DNA of 64,000 nucleotides from NVTR01 sp036479015 (lineage in GTDB: Bacteria > Pseudomonadota > Alphaproteobacteria > Rhodobacterales > Rhodobacteraceae): the NCBI GenBank assembly GCA_036479015.1, contig JAZGFB010000053.1, positions 1 to 64,000 on the forward strand. Reading direction: 5' to 3'. Of the stretch, positions 41,911-50,707 are shown one piece after another. The translations under genes were made by a program, and so were the position numbers. Numbering within the stretch: position 1 is the stretch's first letter; each line of letters opens with the position of its first letter. Below the pieces are notes generated by a model, which saw nothing but the letters and a program-made list of their open reading frames with translations, made no database searches and was not told where the DNA came from.

Positions 41911-43011
41911 GTGTTTGAAGAACGGCCAATTTGGGCGCTTGGGGCGATGTCTGGCACGTCGCTGGACGGGGTTGATGCGGCTATGGTTTTGACGGATGGG
42001 GTATGTATTTCTGAGTTTGGTAAAACCGGGTATCGCGCCTATTCGCCGGATGAAAGGGAGCTGTTACGGGGCGCTTTTGGCAATTGGGACCCAGATGAAA
42101 ACGTTGCAGAATTGGTTGAGACGGCCCATGCGGAATTGCTGTCGGGCTTTGAAGGCTTTGATATCATTGGGTTTCATGGTCAGACGCTGGCCCATGAGCC
42201 GGGTGGACTTGGCACGTTACAGGCTGGAAGTGGCGCGGTGTTGGCGCATGCATTGGGGCAAAAGGTGGTGTGGGATTTTCGCAGTTCTGACATTAAGATG
42301 GGTGGGCAAGGTGCGCCATTGGCTGCATTTTTCCACTTTGCTTGCGCGAAATGGATCGGGGCGAAAGCGCCGGTGGTTTTCTTGAACCTTGGCGGCATTG
42401 GCAATGTGACATGGGTTGATCCGAGTTGTGCTGAACCCACGGATGCGGGCGCAGTGCTGGCGTTTGATACCGGCCCTGCCAACGGCACGTTGAATGATTT
42501 GCTGGCCGCCCGGCGGGGGCTGGACATGGACCGGGACGGTGCATTGGCAGCACGCGGGCAGGTGGCTAACGGCGTGGTTGCCGCATTTTTGGACGGTGCA
42601 TATTTTCATAAACTACCACCAAAATCATTGGACAGCGGCGACTTTTCACAATTAGAACAATTGGTTGCTGAACTATCTGATAGGGACGCCGCAGCAACCC
42701 TGACCGCAGCAGCGGCGGCGGCGGTGGTGAAAGGTGCTGAGCATTTTCCAACACCACCTGCGCAAATTCTGGTGACCGGGGGCGGGCGCAAGAACCCGGT
42801 GATGATGCAAATGTTGCGCTCAGGTTTTGACTGCCCGGTGCAGCCCGTGGAAGCTGTGGGGCTGGACGGTGACATGTTAGAAGCCCAGGCATTTGCCTAT
42901 TTGGCGGTTCGGGTGGCGCGGGGAATGGCGACATCTTGCCCGGCGACAACCGGGGTAATGGCAGATGTGGGTGGCGGGCAGGTCAGTGTGCCTGCGGGGC
43001 GGAGTGTTTAA
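41911..43011 (+). CDS. anmK: Anhydro-N-acetylmuramic acid kinase
   Basis: Recycles peptidoglycan by hydrolysing and phosphorylating anhydroMurNAc. 366 residues. ATP-binding start GAMSGTSLDGVDAAMVL, VGFHGQTLAHEPG-like FHGQTLAHEP, LNLGGIGNVTWV, FDTGPANGTLNDL, LVTGGGRKNPVMM. Start set at GTG 41911, as AAAGGGAAAG stands six bases before; the frame continues upstream into the tyrS start region without a better signal. Confidence 0.95.
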   Translation: MFEERPIWALGAMSGTSLDGVDAAMVLTDGVCISEFGKTGYRAYSPDERELLRGAFGNWDPDENVAELVETAHAELLSGFEGFDIIGFHGQTLAHEPGGLGTLQAGSGAVLAHALGQKVVWDFRSSDIKMGGQGAPLAAFFHFACAKWIGAKAPVVFLNLGGIGNVTWVDPSCAEPTDAGAVLAFDTGPANGTLNDLLAARRGLDMDRDGALAARGQVANGVVAAFLDGAYFHKLPPKSLDSGDFSQLEQLVAELSDRDAAATLTAAAAAAVVKGAEHFPTPPAQILVTGGGRKNPVMMQMLRSGFDCPVQPVEAVGLDGDMLEAQAFAYLAVRVARGMATSCPATTGVMADVGGGQVSVPAGRSV

Positions 43012-43059
43012 AGAATGTACTTAAATTACCCCCCTGCTTAAAGACTTTAAAGAAAATTG

Positions 43060-43080
43060 TAGGTCAAATTTGTTGACCTA
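43060..43080. repeat. Inverted repeat between convergent anmK and rsmA
   Basis: TAGGTCAA and TTGACCTA, eight perfect base pairs around a five-base centre (ATTTG). The 159-base gap between the two converging genes holds no reading frame. No T tract follows, so it looks more like a protein-binding dyad than a terminator. Confidence 0.5.
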
Positions 43081-43170
43081 TGGCGCGCCGCGAACGCCGT
43101 ATTTGCACTATATTACCAGCTGGTCCCGAGGGGGTTGATCTGGCAATAATTTCCCCGAAACGTTCGGTTT

Positions 43171-44007
43171 CTAGATTTTCTTGATTTCCCGCGCCAGCGC
43201 ACAAAACCCTTCGATGGAAACCTGTTCTGCCCGTTCGGTTGGCTTTAGCCCGGCGGCGATGATGCGGTCTTCGATATCGGGGGCGACGCCTTTTAACGCG
43301 GAACGCAGCATTTTGCGGCGTTGGTTAAAGGCGGATGCCACCACGTGGGACAGGGTTTTGGCATCGGCCGGAAACAGTGGTTCGGGCCGCGCGATTAGGT
43401 GAACCACGGCCGAGCTGACCTTGGGGGCTGGGGTAAATGCCTCGGGCGGCAGTTCCATCATGATGCGGGCTGTGGCGCGCCATTGGGACAGGATGGCAAG
43501 ACGACCGTAGGCTTTGCCGCCGGGTTGGGCGACGATGCGCTGCGCCACTTCGCGTTGGAACATCAGCGTCAGACTGTCCCAGAACGGTGGCCAGTTGTGC
43601 GGCGTCAGCCAGCGCACCAACAGTTCAGTGCCGATATTATAGGGCAGGTTGGCGACCACGCGGATTGGCTGGGTCAGCTGGGTGAGCGGGTCAAAATCCA
43701 GCGCGTCGGCGTTGATGACGTTCAGACGGTTGGGGTAGGCGGCGGCAATTTCGGCAAGTGCAGCCATGCAGCGGGCATCTTTTTCCAACGCCACAACCCG
43801 GCGCGCGCCTTCGGCCAGCAAGCCGCGGGTCAGGCCACCGGGGCCGGGCCCGATTTCCAGGATGTCATGGCTGGCAAGGTCACCGGCCTGGCGCGCGATC
43901 TTGGCCGTCAGGTTCAGGTCGAGCAGAAAATTTTGGCCCATGGATTTTTTGGCCGACAGATCGTGGCTGGCTATGACGTCGCGAAGGGGCGGTAGGGTGT
44001 CGATCAT
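43171..44007 (-). CDS. rsmA: 16S rRNA dimethyladenosine transferase
   Basis: Dimethylates two adjacent adenines near the 3' end of 16S rRNA. 278 residues. Motifs: KKSMGQNFLLDLNLT, SAM-binding ILEIGPGPGGLTRGLL, catalytic VVANLPYNIGTELLVRWL (NLPY), and the C-terminal FNQRRKMLRSALKG. Overlaps pdxA by ATGA. Last gene of the lptF-lptG-lptD-surA-pdxA-rsmA run. Confidence 0.97.
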   Translation of the reverse strand: MIDTLPPLRDVIASHDLSAKKSMGQNFLLDLNLTAKIARQAGDLASHDILEIGPGPGGLTRGLLAEGARRVVALEKDARCMAALAEIAAAYPNRLNVINADALDFDPLTQLTQPIRVVANLPYNIGTELLVRWLTPHNWPPFWDSLTLMFQREVAQRIVAQPGGKAYGRLAILSQWRATARIMMELPPEAFTPAPKVSSAVVHLIARPEPLFPADAKTLSHVVASAFNQRRKMLRSALKGVAPDIEDRIIAAGLKPTERAEQVSIEGFCALAREIKKI

Positions 44008-44981
44008 GGGGTGCGCTTTCCGGCCATTTCATGGGCCATCTTCAGGGCGGCAATCAGGGATGACGGGTTGGCAACGCCTTGGCCCGCGATATCAAAAGCG
44101 GTGCCGTGATCTGGGGATGTGCGCACAAACGGCAGGCCCAGGGTGACGTTGACGCCCTGATCAAAGGCCAGCGTCTTGATCGGGATAAGCGCTTGGTCGT
44201 GGTACATTGCGATGGCCGCGTCATAGGATTTGCGCGCCGCTGCGTGAAACATGGTGTCCGCTGACAGCGGGCCAAGCAGGTTCATCCCCTGGGCGCGCAG
44301 GCTGTCCAGAACTGGTGTGATAACGGTGATTTCTTCGCGCCCCATAATGCCGCCTTCACCGGCATGGGGGTTCAACCCCGCAATGGCGATGCGGGGCTGT
44401 GCGATGCCAAAATCGGTGATCAGGCTGGCATGGGTGATGCGGATCGTGGCTTCCAACAGGTCCGGTGTCAGCTGTTTGGCGACCTTCGCCAGCGGTATGT
44501 GGATGGTGGTCGGCACCACGCGCAGGGCGTCGCTGGCCAGCATCATCACCACTTTTTTGACGCCGGCGATATGGGCCAGAAATTCGGTATGGCCGGGAAA
44601 GGCAAAATTGGCACCGTCTTTCAGCGCCTTTTTATGGATCGGGGCGGTGCAAAGCGCGCTGGCGTGGCCGGATGTTACCAACTGACAAGCGGTTTGGATG
44701 GCATCAATGACGCCCCGGGCATTGGCCGGATCAGCGGTGCCCGGTGTTGTGGGATTGGGGAAAGCCTGATGCAGCACCGGCAAGCCGTGGGCCAATGCGT
44801 CATGGGTTTCAGATGGATCACTGATTGTGACGACTTTGGTGCCGTGGGGCAGGTGGCCTATGTCACCGATCCAAAAGAACGGCACCGAACTGCCCAGTTC
44901 TTGCCAGGCCTGCACGGAAGTTTCCGGGCCGATACCTGCGGGTTCTCCGCAAGTCAGGGCAACAGGTGGTCGTGGCGTCAT
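44004..44981 (-). CDS. pdxA: 4-hydroxythreonine-4-phosphate dehydrogenase
   Basis: Vitamin B6 synthesis step. 325 residues. N-terminal ALTCGEPAGIGPETSVQAW, metal-binding His in FPGHTEFLAHIAG, GLNPHAGEGGIMGREE and MYHDQALIPIKTLAFDQGVN. All metal-site histidines are present. Between surA and rsmA, the standard order in alphaproteobacteria and enterics; overlaps both. Confidence 0.97.
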   Translation of the reverse strand: MTPRPPVALTCGEPAGIGPETSVQAWQELGSSVPFFWIGDIGHLPHGTKVVTISDPSETHDALAHGLPVLHQAFPNPTTPGTADPANARGVIDAIQTACQLVTSGHASALCTAPIHKKALKDGANFAFPGHTEFLAHIAGVKKVVMMLASDALRVVPTTIHIPLAKVAKQLTPDLLEATIRITHASLITDFGIAQPRIAIAGLNPHAGEGGIMGREEITVITPVLDSLRAQGMNLLGPLSADTMFHAAARKSYDAAIAMYHDQALIPIKTLAFDQGVNVTLGLPFVRTSPDHGTAFDIAGQGVANPSSLIAALKMAHEMAGKRTP

Positions 44982-46219
44982 GGTTTACGGATATGGGCGT
45001 TGGCGCGCAATTCGTCCAGATAGGCATCGGCCAACCCGCTGAGGCGTCGGTTGGACAGGGTGCGTCTGACATCATCGCGGGAAGGTTCGATGTTTGGTGC
45101 GCGATCGCGTTCACACAGCATCAGGAACACCAGGGTTTCGCCATTGGCCCGGGTCAGGGCGGTGGAGACTTCGCCGGCATCCAGTTTGGCCAGTTCCAAT
45201 GCGACATCGGTGGGGATGTCGGCAAGCGGTAGTTTGAGGCGGTCTAACACTTCGGCCGGTTGGTTTTTGGCGGTGCCGTACAGATCGTCACAGGTGTCGA
45301 CCTGGGCGCGCAGTTTGGTGGCTTGGGCCAGGGCGGCTGCAGAGTGGCCACCGGATATATAATAGGCGGCATAGTCAAGCTGAGTAGCCGTGGACGCGGG
45401 CGCGGTGGTTTCCTGAATGGCGCGCAACTGGAACAGCGCCAGCGCATTAGTGATTTCGATGGGGTCCGTGACCTGGCCGGGTTTCATGGTTAACAGCACC
45501 GAGCGTACATTCGGTGGCAGGTTATCAATGGGCACCCAGCTGGGCACCACGCCGCCCCGATCCCGTGAAGGTCCGGCGGAAAACCGGCGCGCGGCGTCAG
45601 AAAATTCGGCGATTGTGGTCAGTCGGGCAATTTGGGGGGCCAGTTCGAGTGTGATTTTTTCGTTTTCCGGCGTATTGGTGGGCAGGAATATTTCCGAGAT
45701 CAGCACACGGGCGCTGCCTTGGGTGCCCTGCAAGCGAATGGCGCGGTCAATTTCAGCGTCTGAAATGTTGGCCTTGTTGTTAAAGCGGGCACGGATCAAC
45801 TGGCGCCAGGACAGGCTGGCAAGCACAAAGTCGCGGAAATTTTCCGGGGCGATGCCCTGCTGGGCGATACCGGCCAGAAACTGGGGCCCGGTCTGGTTGT
45901 TACGGCTAGCAAATTCTTCAACACCTGCATCAATATCGCTACCTGACAGGGTGATGCGGGCGCGCGCTGCGGCTTGTAATTGCAAACGCTCATCTATCAG
46001 GCGCTCCATGGCCTGTTTTTCGATATTGCCGGGGGTGCGCAGGATTTCAAGCAGAAGAATGCGTTGTTGCAGTTCATAGTTTGTGATGGCGGCGTCGTTA
46101 ACATAGGCCACGGGCGCAAACAGATTTTGTGCTGTGGCGACGCTTGCCAGGTTGGCCAGAAACATCGTGAGGATCAGGCCCAAATTTAAGCGCTGTAACT
46201 GGGATCGCATATTGACCAT
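44978..46219 (-). CDS. surA: Periplasmic chaperone SurA
   Basis: Escorts outer membrane proteins across the periplasm. About 413 residues with a signal peptide (LNLGLILTMFLANLASVATA) cut near AQ. SurA N-terminal domain: APVAYVNDAAITNYELQQRI, LIDERLQLQAAARARI. One parvulin-type domain follows (ARVLISEIFLPTNTPENEKI, RDRGGVVPSWVPIDNLPPNV). The exact start is uncertain: M at 46219, 46210 or 46252, the last overlapping lptD. Confidence 0.93.
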   Translation of the reverse strand: MVNMRSQLQRLNLGLILTMFLANLASVATAQNLFAPVAYVNDAAITNYELQQRILLLEILRTPGNIEKQAMERLIDERLQLQAAARARITLSGSDIDAGVEEFASRNNQTGPQFLAGIAQQGIAPENFRDFVLASLSWRQLIRARFNNKANISDAEIDRAIRLQGTQGSARVLISEIFLPTNTPENEKITLELAPQIARLTTIAEFSDAARRFSAGPSRDRGGVVPSWVPIDNLPPNVRSVLLTMKPGQVTDPIEITNALALFQLRAIQETTAPASTATQLDYAAYYISGGHSAAALAQATKLRAQVDTCDDLYGTAKNQPAEVLDRLKLPLADIPTDVALELAKLDAGEVSTALTRANGETLVFLMLCERDRAPNIEPSRDDVRRTLSNRRLSGLADAYLDELRANAHIRKP

Positions 46220-46239
46220 TTTCAACTTTCGTTCCGTGC

Positions 46240-48351
46240 TTATCCGCTGCATGTGGATTCTGGCCCCGCCGTACCTGAGCCAAAGCCCAGCAAATTTACC
46301 GTGACGCCAAAATCTGTTGTTGGGGTCACACTAGACGAGGAAGTGAACCGGCGCGAGAGGGAAAGATTTACGCTGACGCATTCGGTGCGATATTCTAACC
46401 CGACAGTGGCTTTGGTGGCTTTGGCGGCGGCGAAATCATACAGGTAATTCAAGCTGCCATTCCAGTGACGCTGCAATTTATAGGTCGCTTCCAGTGTTAA
46501 TTGGGAGGTCAGGTCAGGGCGGTTTTCAGCCAGGTCAGGCACGATCCAGCTGTAGGTTGAGGCCAGGCCAAGTTTTTCGGTGTTCCAGTTGATCTGGGTT
46601 TCCGCCTTGGTGATGTCCAGCGTGTCCTTGAACAGGGCGCGCCCTGTCACTGCCAGGCGGCTGTCCAACCGGAATTGCCCTGCTACAAGCCAATCAGATT
46701 TTGCCCCGTCCAGCCCCGAGGCATTGGTGAACTGGCCGGTATCAGCGTCGCGAAACACCCGGCCCATAGCCAGGTTAAGCGTGCGCCCCGAGGGGCTGAA
46801 AGCCGAATATTTCAACCCCAGGGTTGCCCTGGCCCCGCTTTCATAACGGTCATCACCGGGGTGACGTGAGATGCTAAACAGGTTGCCTTCGTCAAATTCA
46901 ACGATGGTGCTGTCTTCATTGGGCACATTGGTTCCCAGATTTGTGGTCCAGGCCAGATGGATCACCGGTTCAATCACACTGGTGGTGCCGTTGGCGCTGT
47001 GTCTCACCAGGGGCCAGCGCAGTTCGGCGCTAAGGGCGGGTGTGATAAAGGCCAAAAACTGGGCATAGCTGCTGTCTTGGGCAATGGCGTAGGCATCTGC
47101 TGTTAGTTCACCCCCAAAGCGGGCCACTATGCCAGTGTTCATTACTGCCGTGCGATTCCAGGAAAGAGTACCCCCCAAATGGGCGACATCGCGGCCTATC
47201 TGGTCAAGGTTTGATACCCGACGGTGGGTTTCAAGCCCCACTGACCAGCTGCCCTGACCGCCGATATTTTTGGGGTAGAACCGGCGCTCATATTGCACTT
47301 CGCCCTGAAAATTGGGCAATTGATCGTCGATAGCCAGTTCTGAGCCGCGCAGGGTTTTAAAGCTGATCAGGGCAGCATTGAAATGGTCATGTGCCCGGGT
47401 TCGGTTGACCGCTATTTCGCTGTCTAGCCTGTCTTTATCGGAAAATTGGTATTCCAGCAGGTAGGCTGGATCAGAGGTTAGTTCTACATCAAAGCGCAGC
47501 TTGAAATCCCTTGGCAGCTGAAAATCACCTTGCCCAAATAGGTACGCACGGTTGCTGCCGGGGCGAATGCTGTCACGGGTGAAGGCGGTGTCAAATTGCA
47601 ACCGACCCCGGGTAAAAGCCTGGCGATAGCGGCCTTGTAGCGTGGTGGTCTCTGCCGAAAGGTAGGGTGTGATGGTGACATCGGCATGGTCGCCAATGGC
47701 GATGAAATACGGGATCTTGATGCCGGTGCCAAGCAAGGTTGAGGTGTTGCCTGACGGGATAAGAAAGCCGGTGGCACGCTTAAGTGTTGGATCGGGCAGG
47801 CGCAGGCGTGGCAGGACAAGGATCGGGAAATTGCCGATCAGTAGGCGGGCGTTTTCAAAGTAAAGCTGGCGCTCTAACTGATCATGAATAATTTTATCGG
47901 CCCTAATTTGCCACAGGGGCACCGGGTTATCGGCGCAAATTTTGCATGATGAGGCGACGGTGTTTGTCAGCTGGGTATATCGGCCATCAACACGGTTGAT
48001 CTGGGCCGCTGCCAGTTGCAATTGTTGCGACAGAACCATGCGGGCGCTGCGCAATATACCGTTCCTGAGATCTGCATCAAGATCGGCCGATTCTGCCAGG
48101 AACAGCGTGTCATCCCCCTGCAGCAGCACAATCGGGCCTTCAATTTTCAGGCTATTATCAGCGGCGTTAAAGGTGATTTTGCTGGCTTGCAGGCGGGCCC
48201 CGTCAACCAATATTTCGACATTTCCTGTGGCAATAATGGTTTGGTCGTCTTGTATGGTGATGCTATCAGACAATAGCGTAGCGGTTTGCGCCGCTGCCAT
48301 CTGGCCGGCAATCAGGGCGACAATTAGCGCCAATATTTGTTTTATGCGCAT
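46240..48351 (-). CDS. lptD: LPS-assembly protein LptD
   Basis: Outer-membrane barrel that, with LptE, inserts LPS at the cell surface. 703 residues from MRIKQILALIVALIAGQMAA (signal peptide). The N-terminal jellyroll (LSDSITIQDDQTIIATGNVE, LQASKITFNAADNSLKIEG) receives LPS from LptA; the C-terminal 500 residues form the beta barrel (alternating aromatic pattern). Cysteines sit in SCKICADN and near the C-terminus (ESTCSG), as needed for the disulfide-dependent form. Overlaps lptG with an upstream in-frame ATG at 48360. Confidence 0.95.
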   Translation of the reverse strand: MRIKQILALIVALIAGQMAAAQTATLLSDSITIQDDQTIIATGNVEILVDGARLQASKITFNAADNSLKIEGPIVLLQGDDTLFLAESADLDADLRNGILRSARMVLSQQLQLAAAQINRVDGRYTQLTNTVASSCKICADNPVPLWQIRADKIIHDQLERQLYFENARLLIGNFPILVLPRLRLPDPTLKRATGFLIPSGNTSTLLGTGIKIPYFIAIGDHADVTITPYLSAETTTLQGRYRQAFTRGRLQFDTAFTRDSIRPGSNRAYLFGQGDFQLPRDFKLRFDVELTSDPAYLLEYQFSDKDRLDSEIAVNRTRAHDHFNAALISFKTLRGSELAIDDQLPNFQGEVQYERRFYPKNIGGQGSWSVGLETHRRVSNLDQIGRDVAHLGGTLSWNRTAVMNTGIVARFGGELTADAYAIAQDSSYAQFLAFITPALSAELRWPLVRHSANGTTSVIEPVIHLAWTTNLGTNVPNEDSTIVEFDEGNLFSISRHPGDDRYESGARATLGLKYSAFSPSGRTLNLAMGRVFRDADTGQFTNASGLDGAKSDWLVAGQFRLDSRLAVTGRALFKDTLDITKAETQINWNTEKLGLASTYSWIVPDLAENRPDLTSQLTLEATYKLQRHWNGSLNYLYDFAAAKATKATVGLEYRTECVSVNLSLSRRFTSSSSVTPTTDFGVTVNLLGFGSGTAGPESTCSG

Positions 48352-48352
48352 G

Positions 48353-49450
48353 CTAGCCATCTTCCATGTGCAGCAACAATCCAAGGGCCAGCAAAATGCC
48401 CGCCGCCGGGGGCGCCCAGGCTGCCAGCATGACCGGGATTTGGCCGTTTTCGCCAAGGATAAGTGCAAAGTTTCGAATGAAAAATATGGTGAACCCCATG
48501 CCAAGTGCCATGAGCACCATCAAGCCGGTATTGCCAAACCGGGTGTGGCGCATGGTAAAGCCCGCACCCACCAAAACCATGGTGATCAAAAGCAACGGCA
48601 GTGCCAGTTCCGTTTGCAACCTTACCTGGTAGCGCCGGGTCGAAAACCCAGCCTTGTCCAAGCGGTTGATAAACGCGGGCAGGTCCCAGATTGGCACCGA
48701 TTTGGGGTTCCCGAACCCTTCCAATATTTGCTTACGCGTCAGGTCTGTATCAATCGACACTTCCGGCAGGCGGACGGCGGTGCGTTCGGCGTTTCCATCG
48801 GTGTCAAAGCGCCATTGTTTGGCGTTACTGGCCAGCCAGTGGCCAGATTTTAGGCTGGCGCTTTCTGCCTCTATTCGGAAAACTGGGATGCTTTCAGTGT
48901 CAAAGCCCAGAAACGTCACGCCCAAGAGCACGGCGCCGTCAAAGTTGCCCCGTTCAGCGTAAATGACGGTTTGCCCCGCATCCGAGCCCTGGCGCAGCCA
49001 CAGCCCTTTGCGGGTGATGGACAGGGTGGATTGCTGGCCCGTTAAATGGCGGTTTGACATTGTCTGATATTGTTTTGAAGTGGCTGCAACCAAAGGATTA
49101 AACACTGTCACTGTGACCACCCCCAATAACAGGGCCACCAAAATAGGGGAGAGCAGGAATTGCAACGCCGAGCGCCCGGCTGCGCGCGCCACCACCAGCT
49201 CGCTTGATTTTGCCAGGCTCAGGAACACCATCAGCGTTGACAGAATGACGATCAGTGGCACGATATCATACAGGCCGCCAGGCATTTTCAGCGCCGTCAG
49301 TTTCAGAATTTCGACAAAGCCGATCTCTGAGCTGTCAAAGCGGCGCAGCACTTCGATCATCTCCAGTAGGGCGGACAGTAGGATGAACACGCCAAACAAC
49401 CCGGTAAGGCCCAGGGTGAAGCGTTTGGCAAAATACAAATACAGGCGCAT
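48353..49450 (-). CDS. lptG: LPS export permease LptG
   Basis: 365 residues from MRLYLYFAKRFTLGLTGLFG. Six membrane segments in the LptF/LptG layout: three N-terminal, a periplasmic beta-jellyroll (residues about 120-265), and three C-terminal (LALPLLLITMVLVGAGFTMR...). Partner of LptF in the inner membrane complex with the ATPase LptB. Start overlaps the lptF stop by one base (TGATG). Confidence 0.94.
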   Translation of the reverse strand: MRLYLYFAKRFTLGLTGLFGVFILLSALLEMIEVLRRFDSSEIGFVEILKLTALKMPGGLYDIVPLIVILSTLMVFLSLAKSSELVVARAAGRSALQFLLSPILVALLLGVVTVTVFNPLVAATSKQYQTMSNRHLTGQQSTLSITRKGLWLRQGSDAGQTVIYAERGNFDGAVLLGVTFLGFDTESIPVFRIEAESASLKSGHWLASNAKQWRFDTDGNAERTAVRLPEVSIDTDLTRKQILEGFGNPKSVPIWDLPAFINRLDKAGFSTRRYQVRLQTELALPLLLITMVLVGAGFTMRHTRFGNTGLMVLMALGMGFTIFFIRNFALILGENGQIPVMLAAWAPPAAGILLALGLLLHMEDG

Positions 49451-50574
49451 CAGCTGTGTTTCCAACGGCGTTTGGTAAACAACGACGGCTGGTCTGACAG
49501 CCAAAGCAAACAATAGGCGCATGCAAGCCCTAAGGCTGGTGCGCCATAGGCCATGGGCCAGAGGTTGGCATTGTTACGGGCAATATCACCAAACAGATTG
49601 TCCAAGGTCTTTAGGATAATGAATATCAACAGCGCCCCCATTATCTGACGCCACAGGCCAAAGCGGCTGAAACTGCCCAGCAGTAATGTGGAAAACCCGA
49701 TCAAGGCGAGCACAACACAAAACACCCCCTGAGCGATGCGTTCATGCCCTGTATATAACATGATTGCCCGGCTGGAACCGGCAAGTTTTATATCAGCAGG
49801 GCTGGCTTTCAGCAGGGTTAGGGTTGGCAATTGCGCCGGGGGAAGGCCCTTGCCTTTGGCACGGTCTACCAATCCTGACAGATCCAGCACAAATTCTGAA
49901 AACTGGGTTGTGGTAAGGGTTTGGCTGCTTGTGTCCAGGTCCTGCACCATGCCGTTTAGCATGATCAGTTTCGGGCCGATTTCGTCTACGACAATCACCG
50001 CTTGTTTAGCTGAAAAGCTGGTCTCGTGGTTTTCATTTCTACTGTCAGACAGGAACATGCTGGCCATAGCACCATCGGCGGATATTTCTTTTACGTAAAA
50101 CGTCACCCCATCCACCGGGTGCAAAAAAGTGCCCTCTTGCAGAAAGCGGGCGGTGGAATCGCTTTCAATTTCCACCCGGCGTTCGGCCAGCTGAATAAGG
50201 CTAAGCGGCACAAGGAAATGGGTGATAATTGACAGCAACAGCCCAACAATTATGCCAAACACCAAAACCGGGCGCGCCAATCGGTAGGGTGAAAACCCTG
50301 TGGATTGAACCACCACCAGTTCACTGTCGGACGCCAGGCGGTTGGCGCTATAGACAGCGGCGGCAAAGGTGGCAATGGGCAAGACCAGACGCACCACATT
50401 GGGCAGGGTCAGGGCACTGAATTCCAGAAACACCAGCGCCGAATGGCCGTTGGCGATCAGTTGATCAAACAATAGCACCGCCCGGTTGACCCAATAGATC
50501 ATTACCAGGACCAATGCGAAAAACCCAAACAGCATCATCAGTTGCGACACCAGATATCTGTCGAATTTCGCCAC
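49450..50574 (-). CDS. lptF: LPS export permease LptF
   Basis: 374 residues. N-terminal FDRYLVSQLMMLFGFFALVL, the conserved SELVVVQSTGFSPYRLARPV coupling region, periplasmic jellyroll from about 135-265, and C-terminal membrane segments. First gene of the run lptF-lptG-lptD-surA-pdxA-rsmA, which carries out LPS export and outer membrane assembly. Divergent from pepA. Confidence 0.95.
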   Translation of the reverse strand: MAKFDRYLVSQLMMLFGFFALVLVMIYWVNRAVLLFDQLIANGHSALVFLEFSALTLPNVVRLVLPIATFAAAVYSANRLASDSELVVVQSTGFSPYRLARPVLVFGIIVGLLLSIITHFLVPLSLIQLAERRVEIESDSTARFLQEGTFLHPVDGVTFYVKEISADGAMASMFLSDSRNENHETSFSAKQAVIVVDEIGPKLIMLNGMVQDLDTSSQTLTTTQFSEFVLDLSGLVDRAKGKGLPPAQLPTLTLLKASPADIKLAGSSRAIMLYTGHERIAQGVFCVVLALIGFSTLLLGSFSRFGLWRQIMGALLIFIILKTLDNLFGDIARNNANLWPMAYGAPALGLACAYCLLWLSDQPSLFTKRRWKHS

Positions 50575-50707
50575 GTGTCTTCCCTGATAGTTTGTTTGCC
50601 GGTTTTGTAGGTAATTCTAGCCGATTGTGTGGGCGGGGAAAACTCATATCTGGTCAATTGTGTAATCGCCGATTACCAATGGCGTGAAACTGCTTGAAGG
50701 AAAGCCC

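Noticed and set aside
45417..46079. 220-codon plus-strand open frame
   Set aside because: Antisense to surA, low-complexity Ser/Arg composition typical of shadow frames.
47942..48853. 303-codon plus-strand open frame
   Set aside because: Antisense to lptD and lptG, which are both clearly real on the other strand.
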